Below, piece after piece: positions 45,865 to 59,328 of a stretch of DNA of 64,000 nucleotides. Made by a program: the position numbers and the translations under genes. Each line of letters begins with the position of its first letter. Position 1 is the stretch's first letter. The DNA lies in assembly GCA_034766995.1 (NCBI GenBank), contig CM068323.1, forward strand, positions 3,791,967-3,855,966. The letters run 5' to 3'. This DNA comes from Acanthacorydalis orientalis. Taxonomy: Eukaryota > Arthropoda > Insecta > Megaloptera > Corydalidae. Below the pieces are notes generated by a model. The model saw nothing but the letters and a program-made list of their open reading frames with translations. It did no database searches and was not told the DNA's origin.

Positions 45865-47159
45865 ACAGGTGGGCTGAAAAGTTCGTAGGCTTGCATAGAA
45901 AAAAAATTTTTTTTGATAGAATTTGATTTTATTATTCAATATAGTTCCCTTCGAGGGCGATACAACGAGTATAGCGATCATACAATTTTTCGATACCATT
46001 TTTATAATACGATTTGTCTTTAGCCTCAAAATAGACTTCAGTTTCGGCGATTACCTCTTCATCGGAGCAAAATTTCCGTCCAGCGAGCATCCTCTTGAGG
46101 TCTGAGAACAGAAAAAAGTCGCTGGGGGCGAGATCTGGAGAGTACGGTGGATGCGGAAGCAATTCGAAGCCCAATTCTTGCAATTTCGCCATCGATTTCA
46201 TTGATTTGTGACACGGTGCATTGTCTTGATGAAACGGCACTTTCTTCTTCTTCTTCAAATGAGGCCGCTTTTTCGCGATTTCGTCTTTTAAACGCTCCAA
46301 TAACGCTACGTAATAGTCGCTGTTTATGGTTTTTCCCTTTTTAAGATAGTCAATGAATATTATACCACGAGTATCCCAGAATACTGATGCCAGAACCTTG
46401 CCAGCCGACTTTTGCGTCTTTCCACGCTTTGGAGTCGGTTCATCACGTGCAGTCCACTCGGCTGACTGTCGATTGGACTCCGGTGTGAAATGATGGAGCC
46501 ATGTTTCATCCATCGTCACATATCGACGCAAAAATTCGGATTTATTACGATTGAACAGCTCCAAACACTCTTCAGAATCATCGATTCGTTGTTGTTTTTG
46601 GTCGATTGTGAGCTCGCGCGGCACCCACTTTGAACAGAGCTTTCGCATATCCAAATATTCATGCACGATATGACCGACACGTTCCTTTGATATCTTTAGG
46701 GTCTGAGCTATCTCAATCAACTTCACTTTACGGTTATCAAAAATTATTTTGTGGACTTTTTTGATGTTTTCGTCGGTAACGGCCTCTTTGGGGCGTCCAC
46801 TGCGTGCATCGTCCTCGGTGCTCATTTCGCCTCGTTTAAATTTAGCAAACCACTTCTCTACGGTTGATTTTCCTGGTGCAGAGTCCGAATAATGTTTATT
46901 AAGCCAAGCCTTGGTTTCAACAGTATTTTTTTTCGCCAAAAAGCAATGCTTTATTAACACACGAAATTCCTTTTTATCCATTTTTTCAAGGTAACAAAAG
47001 TTCTTTCACTAAAAATGCTATAACTCAGATACTAATAGTGCAACAGCTGTCAAATTTATACACGCGTCTTTTGAAGGTTAAGGCTAACTAAAAATCATAT
47101 GGATTTGATACTAGTAGCGCCATCTATGTGTCAGCCAACGAACTTTTCAGCCCACCTGT
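45865..47159 (-). mobile_element. mariner C2, apparently complete
   Basis: 1295 bp. ACAGGTGGGCTGAAAAGTTC occurs at both ends in inverted orientation, with about 28 bp of imperfect terminal repeat. TA is duplicated at 45,863-45,864 and 47,160-47,161. It sits inside piggyBac P6. Its sister C1 lies 22 kb upstream in the same orientation. Confidence 0.97.
45932..46981 (-). CDS. mariner transposase, intact 349-codon frame
   Basis: Cuts and pastes its own element at TA dinucleotides; nuclear. The start MDKKEFRVLIKH is the first ATG after the 5' terminal region and matches C1. Residues 1-115 hold two HTHs (ARSGRP 59-64; KLIEIAQTLKISKERVGHIV 87-106). WVPREL is at 119-124. The DDE core has D158 (TMDETW), D253 (HQDNAPCHKS) and D288 (YSPDLAPSDFFLF), with 34 residues between the last two, so DD34D. 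It ends EGNYIE at 349, near the usual 345. Oddities against C1: one extra Lys in a Lys run (244-248) and VPFHQD where C1 has VLFHQD. Intact, but activity is unproven. Confidence 0.96.
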   Translation of the reverse strand: MDKKEFRVLIKHCFLAKKNTVETKAWLNKHYSDSAPGKSTVEKWFAKFKRGEMSTEDDARSGRPKEAVTDENIKKVHKIIFDNRKVKLIEIAQTLKISKERVGHIVHEYLDMRKLCSKWVPRELTIDQKQQRIDDSEECLELFNRNKSEFLRRYVTMDETWLHHFTPESNRQSAEWTARDEPTPKRGKTQKSAGKVLASVFWDTRGIIFIDYLKKGKTINSDYYVALLERLKDEIAKKRPHLKKKKKVPFHQDNAPCHKSMKSMAKLQELGFELLPHPPYSPDLAPSDFFLFSDLKRMLAGRKFCSDEEVIAETEVYFEAKDKSYYKNGIEKLYDRYTRCIALEGNYIE

Positions 47160-47496
47160 TACATAAGATAATTTTTTTTTGTAACATTTAACAAATTATC
47201 TCGTCGTGGAAAAGGAAGATAAGTAATTATCTGGTAAATCTACTCAATCCAATCATTGTGATCCAAAACGACATTAGGTTTTGTAACGATCCAGTTCTGA
47301 TTTTTATTATTATTCCATCGTTTCTGTTTTGTTCAATCATTCCAGCTTTAATGTGTCTTGTAGAACGCAAATGTATATCTTTTTTGTCTTTCCATTTTAC
47401 CGCTAAAATGATGTTGCAAGATCTTGAAAGGATTTCAGATTTTTTTAATTTTATCTCTAAGAGTTCTTTTGGTATATGCTTACATCTAACGATAGT

Positions 47497-47567
47497 GTAT
47501 ATATATATATATATATATATGTATATAAAAATGTGTATATATATGTATATATATATATATATATATA

Positions 47568-47611
<44 letters not shown>
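47497..47611. repeat. (TA)n microsatellite
   Basis: TA repeats with TATG variants; truncates piggyBac P6. Confidence 0.96.
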
Positions 47612-47617
<6 letters not shown>

Positions 47618-47963
47618 CGAACGAATTCGGACACACACGTAGGTATTAAAAGTATAAACGATCGAATTTTACAGTTTCCTCCTGTAAAACCCATACGTAG
47701 ACACTATTGGAGTGAATTGACATAATCGGGTCAACTTCCGGTTAAGTTCAGGAAGTCGGGGTGGACAGACGTGGCGGAAAACCGGTATATTTTTTTACGA
47801 AAGATGCTTAAAAACTATTTGTAGTTTGGATTCAGGTTAGATGGAAGATTTTCAACTTTTTTATACAGGTACTCGTGAATGAGTATTTCTGTTAAGTGAG
47901 TTTGTATGCGTTCCATATACGAGTACATCAGGTCATCGAATTAGTTCCGTCTCCTTTTATTGA

Positions 47964-47964
<1 letters not shown>
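47612..47964. other. Intergenic, nothing recognised
   Basis: No gene. Moderately AT-rich, with GGGTCAACTTCCGG and GACGTGGCGGAAAACCGG near 47,728-47,783. Confidence 0.3.
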
Positions 47965-48001
<37 letters not shown>

Positions 48002-48223
48002 AGAATATTCCATAAAATTTCAAAAAAATGAACGAAAACATTTTTAAAAAAACCTGTCGAGTCTTTGTATTAAAAATTATTATTAACGATGACACCCGAA
48101 GTTACACGAAATTTTCACGAAAAATTATGATATTTCCATCATTCCGACTGGAATGAAAAATGTGCGACTTTATAAAACAAGTACGTTGCAATATATCTGC
48201 GAGAATGATTATATAAACATACT

Positions 48224-48277
<54 letters not shown>

Positions 48278-48400
48278 TGTATGTATGTATGTATATATCT
48301 ATGTATGTATTATGTATGTATGTTAGTATGTAAGTTAGTATGTATATATATAATCATTCCCGCAGATATATTGGAACGTAGTTGTTTTATAAAGTCGCAC

Positions 48401-48453
<53 letters not shown>
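47965..48453. repeat. TTAGTATGT repeat, inverted and direct partial copies with (TA)n
   Basis: 48,000-48,240 is the reverse complement of the 7-kb repeat unit (GTGCGACTTTATAAAAC, TCTGCGAGAATGATTATATA, ACATACTAAC). 48,320-48,400 is a direct partial copy (CATTCCCGCAGATATATTGG, GTTTTATAAAGTCGCACATT). (TC)n/(TA)n tracts lie at 47,965-48,001, 48,228-48,275 and 48,401-48,453. Confidence 0.75.
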
Positions 48454-48458
<5 letters not shown>

Positions 48459-48459
48459 T

Positions 48460-48495
48460 AAAGAAGAAATAAATAAAAGAAAAAATAACATCATA

Positions 48496-48536
<41 letters not shown>

Positions 48537-48581
48537 GCAATAAAAGAAGAAATAAGGAAAAGAAAAAATAACATCATATCT

Positions 48582-48642
<61 letters not shown>

Positions 48643-48684
48643 ATTAAAGAAGAAATAACGAAAAGAAAAAATAACATCATATCT

Positions 48685-48753
<69 letters not shown>

Positions 48754-48796
48754 ATTAAAGAAAGAAATAAGGAAAAGAAAAAATAACATCATATCT

Positions 48797-48835
<39 letters not shown>
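48460..48835. repeat. Compound tandem array: ~50-bp constant block plus (TA)n
   Basis: The block TGCAATTAAAGAAGAAATAA / GGAAAAGAAAAAATAACATC / ATATCTCT recurs at about 48,536, 48,638 and 48,749, with a variant at 48,459. Blocks are separated by TA tracts of different length. The first block is followed by (TC)n before (TA)n. Confidence 0.9.
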
Positions 48836-48836
<1 letters not shown>

Positions 48837-48840
48837 CGAT

Positions 48841-48874
48841 ACTAGCGCAGCGGGTGGGGGGCAAAGCCCCCTAG
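48841..48874 (+). mobile_element. Helitron-like 3' terminal hairpin (copy 2)
   Basis: GGGGGC-AAA-GCCCCC-TAG followed by T: a perfect 6-bp GC stem ending at CTAG, then T. This fits the Helitron 3'-end rule (hairpin, CTRR, target T). Upstream CTAGCGCAGCGGG resembles the mirrored GC words beside the 6,819 hairpin. The body upstream is the (TA)n compound array. Confidence 0.55.
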
Positions 48875-50253
<1,379 letters not shown>

Positions 50254-50519
50254 ATATATAATTAAAGATTCAACAATTTTAATTACGGATTAAAATCATT
50301 TCTGAATTGTTTTTTTTCCTTACAAAAAGGAAAAAAAATCCGTTGCTGAATTGTATATTTTGATTTCGACAAAAGATGTATTCTCGAACAACACCCAACG
50401 TTTTCGGATGTAATTTGTGAATCGGTGCGTGCATGACGACGGTTCATACAATTCCAAATAATAAAATACATGTTTATTAAAACGACCATATTTCATACGG
50501 CGGCAATTTCACACGCACC

Positions 50520-50880
50520 ATATTAATTAGCCGTCCGCATCGACGTTCGTTAAATCAAGCGTCCGCGCGCCGAAAGTTTTCGGAATGAAACATGAGGTCA
50601 TATAATCGTCGCCACTCCTACCTCGTATAGAGCGAGCGTCTGTCTGAGGCGTCGTCGTCGTCGGTCGGGCAGAGGCGCCGTGGTGCCTGCCGCCGAGCGC
50701 CCGGTGAGTACTGAACATCCACGACGCCGACAATTTACTACCCCACGCTGCAAATCACATCGCCCCTACCTTTCAGCGCTCGTCCTTTCCTTCCACCCGC
50801 CCGTCCGCCATCCATCTATCTAGTCAGCCGTGCTTCGCAAGCGTCGCGCACGCTTTGTCTTCACCTTACATGTCACGACG
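50520..50880 (+). promoter_or_regulatory. CpG-rich unique segment with a splice-donor-like site
   Basis: The most GC/CpG-rich stretch in the window (GCGTCCGCGCGCCGAAAG, GGCGTCGTCGTCGTCGGTCG, GTGCCTGCCGCCGAGCGCCC), with no counterpart elsewhere here. CCG-GTGAGTACT at 50,701-50,710 fits the 5' splice-site consensus after a GC-rich exon-like region. No clear coding frame crosses it. The best reading is a non-coding first exon and promoter of a plus-strand host gene whose coding exons lie outside or downstream; unproven. Confidence 0.35.
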
Positions 50881-51309
50881 CTTTAACGGAGTACGTTCTT
50901 ACGGAACTCACTCTGGACTGAAGGGCGTGAAAAACTTCTGTAACGAATTATACTCGAATTCAGATCATATTGTGAACAATCGAAATTTATGCAAGTGGTT
51001 GTTTTTTTTCCTTCTTTCCACCTACTGCTTCTCAGAATTTAGAAAGAGACGGTTTTTATTTTAATGCTTTTCACAGACGGCTTGATTTGAGAATCTAATT
51101 TATAATAATTTTTAATCGAGTTGAAACAATTATTTACAATATAAAAATATGTACAATGAATCAAAAAAGTTTACATACACTTCATATTCTTATATGTTTT
51201 TATTTAAAAATAAAAATCCATGAATGCTATTTCATAAACATTTTTGCCATTTTTGACAACCTAATAAGAAACTAAATAAAAGTAACACGATTTTTTCATT
51301 TTTCCTTTT
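50881..51309. other. Intergenic, nothing recognised
   Basis: A 69-codon plus-strand frame at 50,855-51,064 has no recognised domain. AATCAAAAAAGTTTACATAC near 51,157 resembles a Tc1-type end. Confidence 0.3.
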
Positions 51310-52440
<1,131 letters not shown>

Positions 52441-52748
52441 TTATCTGTTTCTAATGAGATAAAATTTATAACTCTTTCTCTTACTCTTTGTCGAAAAATC
52501 AGAAAAATCGCGTTTGTTCCATTTGGAAATCTATAAACATTGTGAACTCGAGCATTCGCTTGAATAATATTTTTTTTTATAAAAGTTCATCATTGAAAGA
52601 AAGAGTATAAAAATTTTCGAAACTGCGTTCTTTACCTGCAAAGCAAAAACAATCGAACCCCTTAAGCGTTTATGTCCAGTATGCTCGTCATGAAAAGATG
52701 GCATTTTTATGTCGAGTATACTTGACATTAAACACAAATATACACTTA

Positions 52749-52749
<1 letters not shown>
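52441..52749. other. Intergenic, nothing recognised
   Basis: AT-rich; no coding signal or recognised repeat. Confidence 0.3.
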
Positions 52750-52827
<78 letters not shown>

Positions 52828-52840
52828 CTGTACATATATA
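52750..52840. repeat. (TG)n(TA)n microsatellite, left flank of D3
   Basis: TGTGTG then TA repeats, ending at the D3 terminus. Confidence 0.97.
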
Positions 52841-53751
52841 CGAGGTCAGACAATTAAGTAATGCGACAGAATTCAAAAATCGAGTATATTTAAAAATTAA
52901 GGTACATCGCTGCGATCCCCTTCAAAGTAGTCCCCTCCCGCATCTATACACTTATTCCAGTGAGTTTTCCAGTTTTCGTAACAATTCTGGAACACTTCTT
53001 GTGGGACCTCTCCGAGTACCCTCGTCACAGATTCTTGGATATCTTCAACGGAGTCAAAATGTCGACCTTTGACGAATTTTTTCAAATGGGGGAATAGGAA
53101 AAAGTCGCAGGGTGACATGTCCGGTGAATAGGGCGGTTGTGGTAACGTTGCGATGCCTTTAGACGCCGAAAACTGAGAGACACTGAACGCACTGTGACAG
53201 GGAGCATTGTCGTGATGCAGAACCCAAGTCTTCGCGATCTCTGAGCACCCTTTTTCGTAATTTTTCGAGCACATTGCGGTAGAATACTTGATTTACGGTT
53301 TGTCCAGGTGGTACGAACTCTTTGTGAACCACCCCTTTGCTGTCGAGGAAGCAAATCAACATGGTTTTCACTTTGGACTTGCTCATTCTCGCCTTCTTTG
53401 GCCTTGGTGCTCCAGGGGACAGCCACTGTTGGCTTTGTCGTTTAGTTTCGGGGTCATATTGAAAGAACCAACTTTCATCACCAGTAATAACTCGATCGAG
53501 AAGAGTAGGATCACTTTCAACCTGCTCGAGACAATCTTGAGCGATGTTCATTCGGTGGGCTTTCGTGACATGCACTACTCGCGCGTTGTTACAAAACACT
53601 AAACAGCTAGCGAATAAATGATCGTACGAGGGTGGTCAAGGTCTCAATCGAGAGAGTAGGGATCTGCTATTACGGTGGCGGAGTTACAGGTTCGCAGTGT
53701 TACCACAGGCCGAGAAAAAAAATCGGTCGCATTACTTAATTGTCTGACCTC

Positions 53752-53752
<1 letters not shown>
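52841..53752 (-). mobile_element. Deleted mariner D3 within (TA)n
   Basis: 912 bp with CGAGGTCAGACAATTAAGTA ends. Both borders are TA microsatellite, so the exact TA target pair cannot be singled out. Confidence 0.95.
52897..53599 (-). pseudogene. mariner D3 transposase lacking the DNA-binding domain
   Basis: MFCNNARVVHVTK-AHRMNIAQDCLE at 53,599 joins the leader in frame to the catalytic domain, removing both HTHs: the same deletion as D1 but without its (TA)n. VITGDESWFF is intact. An 11-bp loss near 53,240, between short CAGAG repeats, shifts the frame after RKRVLR. The rest (TWVLHHDNAPCHSAF, YSPDMSPCDFFLF, EGDRSDVP*) is in the other frame to 52,897. Confidence 0.92.
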
Positions 53753-53823
<71 letters not shown>

Positions 53824-53843
53824 GTATATATATATATTTACAC

Positions 53844-53890
<47 letters not shown>

Positions 53891-53915
53891 ATATATACAT
53901 ATATATATATATATA

Positions 53916-53948
<33 letters not shown>
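53753..53948. repeat. (TA)n array, right flank of D3
   Basis: About 195 bp of TA with TACATA/TATATAATATA variants. Confidence 0.97.
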
Positions 53949-54088
53949 AAATTTTGAAATATTTTCTCTTTACATATGAAGTGGAACTTGGAATAATAAT
54001 AACCGATGTAGAAGATTCTTTTTTATTTTTTCATAATGAAATTTTTATCAACTAATAATTTGAATCCCTTGCATTAGTAATCCTTGAA

Positions 54089-54092
<4 letters not shown>

Positions 54093-54167
<75 letters not shown>

Positions 54168-54259
54168 ATATGTATTATGTATTATGTATATATGTATATA
54201 TGTATATATGTATGTATATATGTGTGTGTGTGTATATATATATATATATGTATGTATAT
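54093..54259. repeat. (TA)n(TATG)n array, left flank of F
   Basis: TA repeats then mixed TATG and TGTG units up to the mariner F terminus. Confidence 0.96.
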
Positions 54260-54265
54260 ATTTAT

Positions 54266-55167
54266 TAGGTGTACCGAAAAATAATGTTTTAAATGAAACA
54301 AGTAAATGTCATTAACAATTTTATTTATTAAAACTAATTTCAAATATGATTCCTCTCGTTAAATACAATCTTCCACCACTTCTCAGTCAACATTTTTACT
54401 CCTCTTTCATACAAATCAGGCGGCTTTGAATTAAAATACTCAGCTTGTCAATTTTTAATCTCTTCACAACTATTCAAATTTTTACCATCAAAAATATATT
54501 GCATCGACCTGAAAAAATGGTAATCCGATGGCATAAAATCCGGAAAGTACGGCGGATGTCGAATTGTTATCCATCCTAAGCTTCTAATTTTGTCCTTTGT
54601 GATTTTTGAAACATGCGGTCGCTCATGTTGTCTTCACTCAGTTGATGCGGTATCAATTATTCCTGCCTCCACACCTTTCCGATTTTTTCAATGTGTTCCT
54701 GCCCACTTGATCAAAAGTATCCTAAATTATCAGCAATTTTTTGAATAGTTAACGTTGGATTGACTTCAGTTTCACCAGTTAAGATGTCTTCATCCCCTTA
54801 TTTTGGTCTTCACTTCCAGGACTATTCTTCATATCAAAATTATCCGATCGAAACTCTTTGAACCATCTCTGACATTTTAGATCATTCAAAACGTCACCCT
54901 ATATGTCGCAAATGTTGTTAATTGCATTATTTGGGGTCTCTTTCTTCAAAAATTGAAAGAACATACAATTGCGAATAAATTCTTCACTCGGAATAAATCC
55001 TTCCATTGCGAATGGGTATACTATTTTACTTTTAAAATATTAAAATATAATTTCGAGATTTTTACACAACGATATGACACAAAATACATAATGACCGATC
55101 AGCAAGTGCAGCACAACTGGCCGTTGAAAATTGGTAGTGCAAAAACGACATTCGTTTCCGGTACACC

Positions 55168-55169
<2 letters not shown>
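54266..55169 (-). mobile_element. Deleted mariner F
   Basis: About 905 bp. TAGGTGTACCGAAAAATAAT at the left and the inverted TAGGTGTACCGGAAACG at the right are the terminal repeats, with (TA)n-rich DNA on both sides. It is a different family from D but of nearly the same deleted size. Confidence 0.88.
54300..55010 (-). pseudogene. mariner F transposase, middle deleted
   Basis: The N-terminal part (55,000-54,640) reads FLKKETPNNAINNICDI, LNDLKCQRWFKEFRSDNFDM, STLTIQKIADNLG, then IPHQLSEDN. At about 54,632 it joins the second catalytic region: the same DNA, allowing for substitutions, reads RPHVSKITKDKIRSLGWI, then HPPYFPDFMPSDYHFF and LYERGVKMLTEKWWK. The first catalytic Asp and everything between WVPHEL and QDNARPH is gone. 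Both sides of the break plausibly encoded a GAC-AAC pair (SEDN and QDNA), suggesting microhomology. Stops present. Confidence 0.78.
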
Positions 55170-55248
<79 letters not shown>

Positions 55249-55249
55249 T
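55170..55249. repeat. (TA)n(TG)n array, right flank of F
   Basis: TA repeats then GTGTGTGTGTGTG. Confidence 0.97.
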
Positions 55250-55649
55250 CGTTCTATCGACATAATAGATCAAATAATTTTAAAAATCAAGTTAATAAAT
55301 AAATGACCGAATTTGCTGATTTAGCAGAGTTGAAACTACTACCCTAATAGTAGTTATGTAACAGAATTGTAAACGTACGCACACACGTTCACACACACAC
55401 ACACACACACGCACGCGTACACGTACACGTTACACAAAAGTTATTTCTAAGTGATAGCGAGAGTGAAATTAATCCATTACGGGATGATACATAACATAGA
55501 ACTTCGGCACCAGAGTTCTGACTACGCATTCAACCGCTCACCTACATCATCCTTCTTCGTATTCGAACGGAAAAAGGATACGAATCGGTAGCGCTGTTTT
55601 ACAATATGTGATGCTTCAACCGATATTATACATACGAATTGCATATATA
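55250..55649. other. Intergenic with (CA)n
   Basis: (CA)n and CACGCACGCGTACACG variants at 55,378-55,432. No gene. Confidence 0.4.
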
Positions 55650-55661
55650 CTATGTATATAT

Positions 55662-55730
<69 letters not shown>
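55650..55730. repeat. (TA)n array, left flank of X2
   Basis: TA repeats ending at the TCAGGTAACC terminus. Confidence 0.97.
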
Positions 55731-55734
<4 letters not shown>

Positions 55735-55919
55735 GTAACCAAGAAAATTCTGTCGTTATAACATACAATAATTCAAAGAATTGTTAACACTTGTTGTCAG
55801 ATAAAATTCCATGAATTGTTTATGAGTTGTATTAGCATATGTTTTACTGTTAATTCTTGAATGAATCTCGAACTGTTGACTTTAATTTAACCCCAAAAAA
55901 TTCTAACCCTAAAAAATAT

Positions 55920-57630
55920 CTGTGAAAAATAGTGTAATACTTGCGTGTTTTTCTTTATGAATTTAAACTTGGGAAAAACTCTACATTAACTGTAAAAAAA
56001 AGTTATACTGTGTTTGGAGAAAAGGCAATTACACCAAGAATGGCCCAGGGATGGTTTAAAAAAAATTCTGCCGGGGATGAATCTATTAAAGAGGAGAGCA
56101 GATCAGGTAGACCATCAAATTTAAATATCGACGAATTTGAGACAGTGATTGAAACAAATTCCAGTTTATCGTGTCAACAGATTGTAGAATTGTTCAAAGT
56201 AAGTGATGAAACAATACGGAAGCATTTTTACAAAATAGGAAAGAGGTGGAAATTAAGTAAATGGGTACTACACGAGTTAAGGGGACCCGGTGGTCTAGCG
56301 GCCTAAAATTGAAGCTATTTTAAAAAATTTTTCTATATGAGGGTAATGAATAATGCTTTAAAATTTTTTACACTTATTTTATTACTAATAAACTACACAA
56401 AAATGAAAATAAAGACAAAAAAAAAATTTTTTTAAATTAGAAAAATGATGCTGAAGTCTCCCTCTCTAAAAAAATGGAATTGCGTGGTGAATGATGATTT
56501 ATCTCTCCCTCTGATCTGAAATAAAACAATTGACGAATTTTTAATTAGTATAAGTGTAGCTATCGCAGGAAGTAGAATAAAAAAAAAAAAAAATTTGACA
56601 AAATGGCGCGTAGTCAAAAGTACAAGTTTGAAAACGACCAGTATTTTTGAATGTTTTGTTAATATAACATATTAAAATTTCAGACAATAACATATCAAAA
56701 TTAACATATCAATCAGACAATAACATATCAATAACATATTAAAATTTCAGACAAATCGGTCAAGTAGTTTTTTTTTTCTGGCCCCCGCAAGACGAAAAAA
56801 AGTAGTTTCGAGATAAACGCGTTTAAAGTTTCAAGCAAGTATATATTCTTCTACCTACCTGACCTTCTAATGGGCTGTAGATCCTGAAATACTCTGAATT
56901 TCGTCATCAAATTTTAACAGTATATTTTTAAGATACTATACTTTCGAAAAAAAAATCGATTTTTCGAAAATTCTAGACCACCGGGTCCCCTTAACTCCCA
57001 ATAACAAATGACAGTGTCTTACAATCTGTACATCTCTTATTGGGTGACTAAAATCAGAGAACTTTTTGGATCAAATTTTGACCACTGATGAAAAAGGGAT
57101 TATGTATTCCGACTACAGACGTACTTACCATTGGCTTTCATTAAGAGATTCTCTCCCACAAAGTCCTAAATGAAAGTTAACATCGCGAAAATTTCTTCTC
57201 TGTGTTTGGTGGACTTCAAAAGGAATTATTCACCATGGATATCTACGAGTGGGTCAAACCCTAATTTATAGTGAACAACTCCACCGAGTACACGATGCAT
57301 TACAACAAAAACAGCCAGGACTTGTAAATCGTAAAAAAGTTTTATTTTTGCAAGAGAACGCACGACCACACGTTGCAATAGAGACCAGAATTAAATTATG
57401 AATTTATAGTGAGAGATCCTTCCCCATTCCCGGTATTCCCCAGACATATCTCCATCAGTTTATCACCTATTTTTATCTTTGGAAAATCGTATGCGTGGTA
57501 AACAGTTTAATAATGAAAAAGAATTAAAAATTGAGATGTCTACACTTTTTGAAAATAAAAATAATCAGTTTTATAAAAATGGAATTTATAAAGTATCTTC
57601 TTGCTTAATAAGCGTTGTTCAATGCGAATG
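55920..57630 (+). pseudogene. mariner X2 transposase, disrupted
   Basis: The initiator is lost (ATA where X1 has ATG, about 55,916). The frame then reads FLYEFKLGKNSTLTVKK, MAQGWFKKNSAGDESIKEES, RSGRPSNLNIDEFETVIETN, IVELFKVSDETIRKHFYKIG and KLSKWVLHEL, where MITE copy 7 interrupts (56,277). Downstream (56,995-57,630) the catalytic part has stops and shifts: LQENARPHVAIETRI (Asp to Glu at the second position), then NRMRGKQFNNEKELKIEMST and NQFYKNGIYKVSS. Same family as X1. Confidence 0.88.
56277..56994 (+). mobile_element. TTAA MITE, copy 7
   Basis: 718 bp with TTAA at 56,277-56,280 and 56,991-56,994 and perfect ends. Its empty target is preserved in X1 at 22,267-22,270 (CACGCATTAACTCCCAATAA). 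The centre (56,660-56,750) is a run of short tandem words (AACATATTAAAATTTCAGAC, AATAACATATCAA) replacing the usual sequence. It shares the CAAGCAAGTATAT variant with copy 3. Confidence 0.96.

Positions 57631-57681
<51 letters not shown>
57630..57681. repeat. (TA)n array, right flank of X2
   Basis: TA repeats directly after the truncated transposase. Confidence 0.97.
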
Positions 57682-57684
<3 letters not shown>

Positions 57685-58368
57685 CTTCCCACAATTTCCT
57701 CGATTTTACTTAAGTATATTATTTTCTTCGTGATGTATTATAAATAATTTTCCAATTAAGAACAGTTAAATAGGATACTTCTGGAAGAATGGAGAAAACC
57801 CACGCCTGAACAAACACAATTTAGTTAAATTTATGCAAAACGACTTCTAGCTTGTAATTAATGCCAATAGAAACCTTATCAAATATTAATTTAAAAATTA
57901 CACTACATTTTGAAGGTTCTTTATCATTTATTTGAATACTTTTGCGTTGCATATTTTTTTATTTCCTGGAAAAGTGTAATTAATGAAAATTAAATACGTA
58001 GTTAGAAGTGAAACTTAATTAGTTTAAGTAAAATAAAATTTTGAAAATTCGTAAACAACGCCTTTAATTTAAAGAGAACGTTAGTATTTTTTTAAAAAAA
58101 ACTCCAACCGTTTGAATACTTTTGCTGGCCACTGTGTATTCAGTTCAAAAGTGGGAATTTTTTTGTAGTGTAATTTGTGTACTAGTCTAATATATAATTC
58201 TTTTTCTCAAATACTTGTTATTTTTTTCTGTTCATATTTTTTATTATATTATCTGTAAGTCTATAGGTTATTAATAAAATCAATGATAATTTATAATTTT
58301 CGACCTTTTTTTAAAAATTTGGACTCAAAACTGTGTTAGTAATTGGAGTCTGAACACTTACAGAGTTA

Positions 58369-58372
<4 letters not shown>
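57682..58372. other. Intergenic with a Tc1-type end
   Basis: TTTGAATACTTTTGCTGGCCACTGTG at 58,112 ends in the inverted form of the common Tc1-like terminus CACTGGCCAGCAAAAGTA-type. A related word (TTTGAATACTTTTGCGTTG) is at 57,931. No transposase visible. Confidence 0.4.
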
Positions 58373-58420
<48 letters not shown>

Positions 58421-58437
58421 ATATATGTATGTATATA
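58373..58437. repeat. (TA)n(TG)n microsatellite
   Basis: TA, then GTGTGTGT, then TATG. Confidence 0.97.

Positions 58438-59327
<890 letters not shown>

Positions 59328-59328
<1 letters not shown>

Larger units (their letters stand above)
45532..47490 (-). mobile_element. piggyBac remnant P6 interrupted by mariner C2
   Basis: TTAA-CCTCTTGCGCTGG at 45,532 is a piggyBac-like terminus. The transposase fragments on both sides of C2 belong together. The other end is lost at the (TA)n at 47,497. Confidence 0.7.
45730..47490 (-). pseudogene. piggyBac transposase C-terminal third (P6), split by C2
   Basis: Upstream part (47,490-47,165): [40 protein letters not shown], then in another frame [13 protein letters not shown]. 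This matches the piggyBac segment AVKWKDKRDVHLLST...KP..V.DYN, which holds the third catalytic Asp. Downstream of C2 (45,860-45,730) comes CAKHNKRSEITRQCKKCLVA, then PHCFDVYHTAHNY, the Cys-rich zinc-binding tail (C..C...LC...CF..YHT). The first two catalytic Asp regions are absent. Confidence 0.82.
55731..57630 (+). mobile_element. mariner X2, interrupted by MITE copy 7, 3' truncated
   Basis: TCAGGTAACCAAGAAAATTC at 55,731 matches the X1 ends. The 3' terminal repeat is missing: the sequence runs from the transposase C-terminus (GCGAATG) directly into (TA)n at 57,630, whereas X1 has a further 75 bp. Confidence 0.88.

Noticed and set aside
50527..50733. 68-codon minus-strand frame rich in Thr/Arg in the CpG-rich segment
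   Set aside because: No recognised domain; GC-rich DNA has few stops, and the donor-like signal is on the opposite strand.
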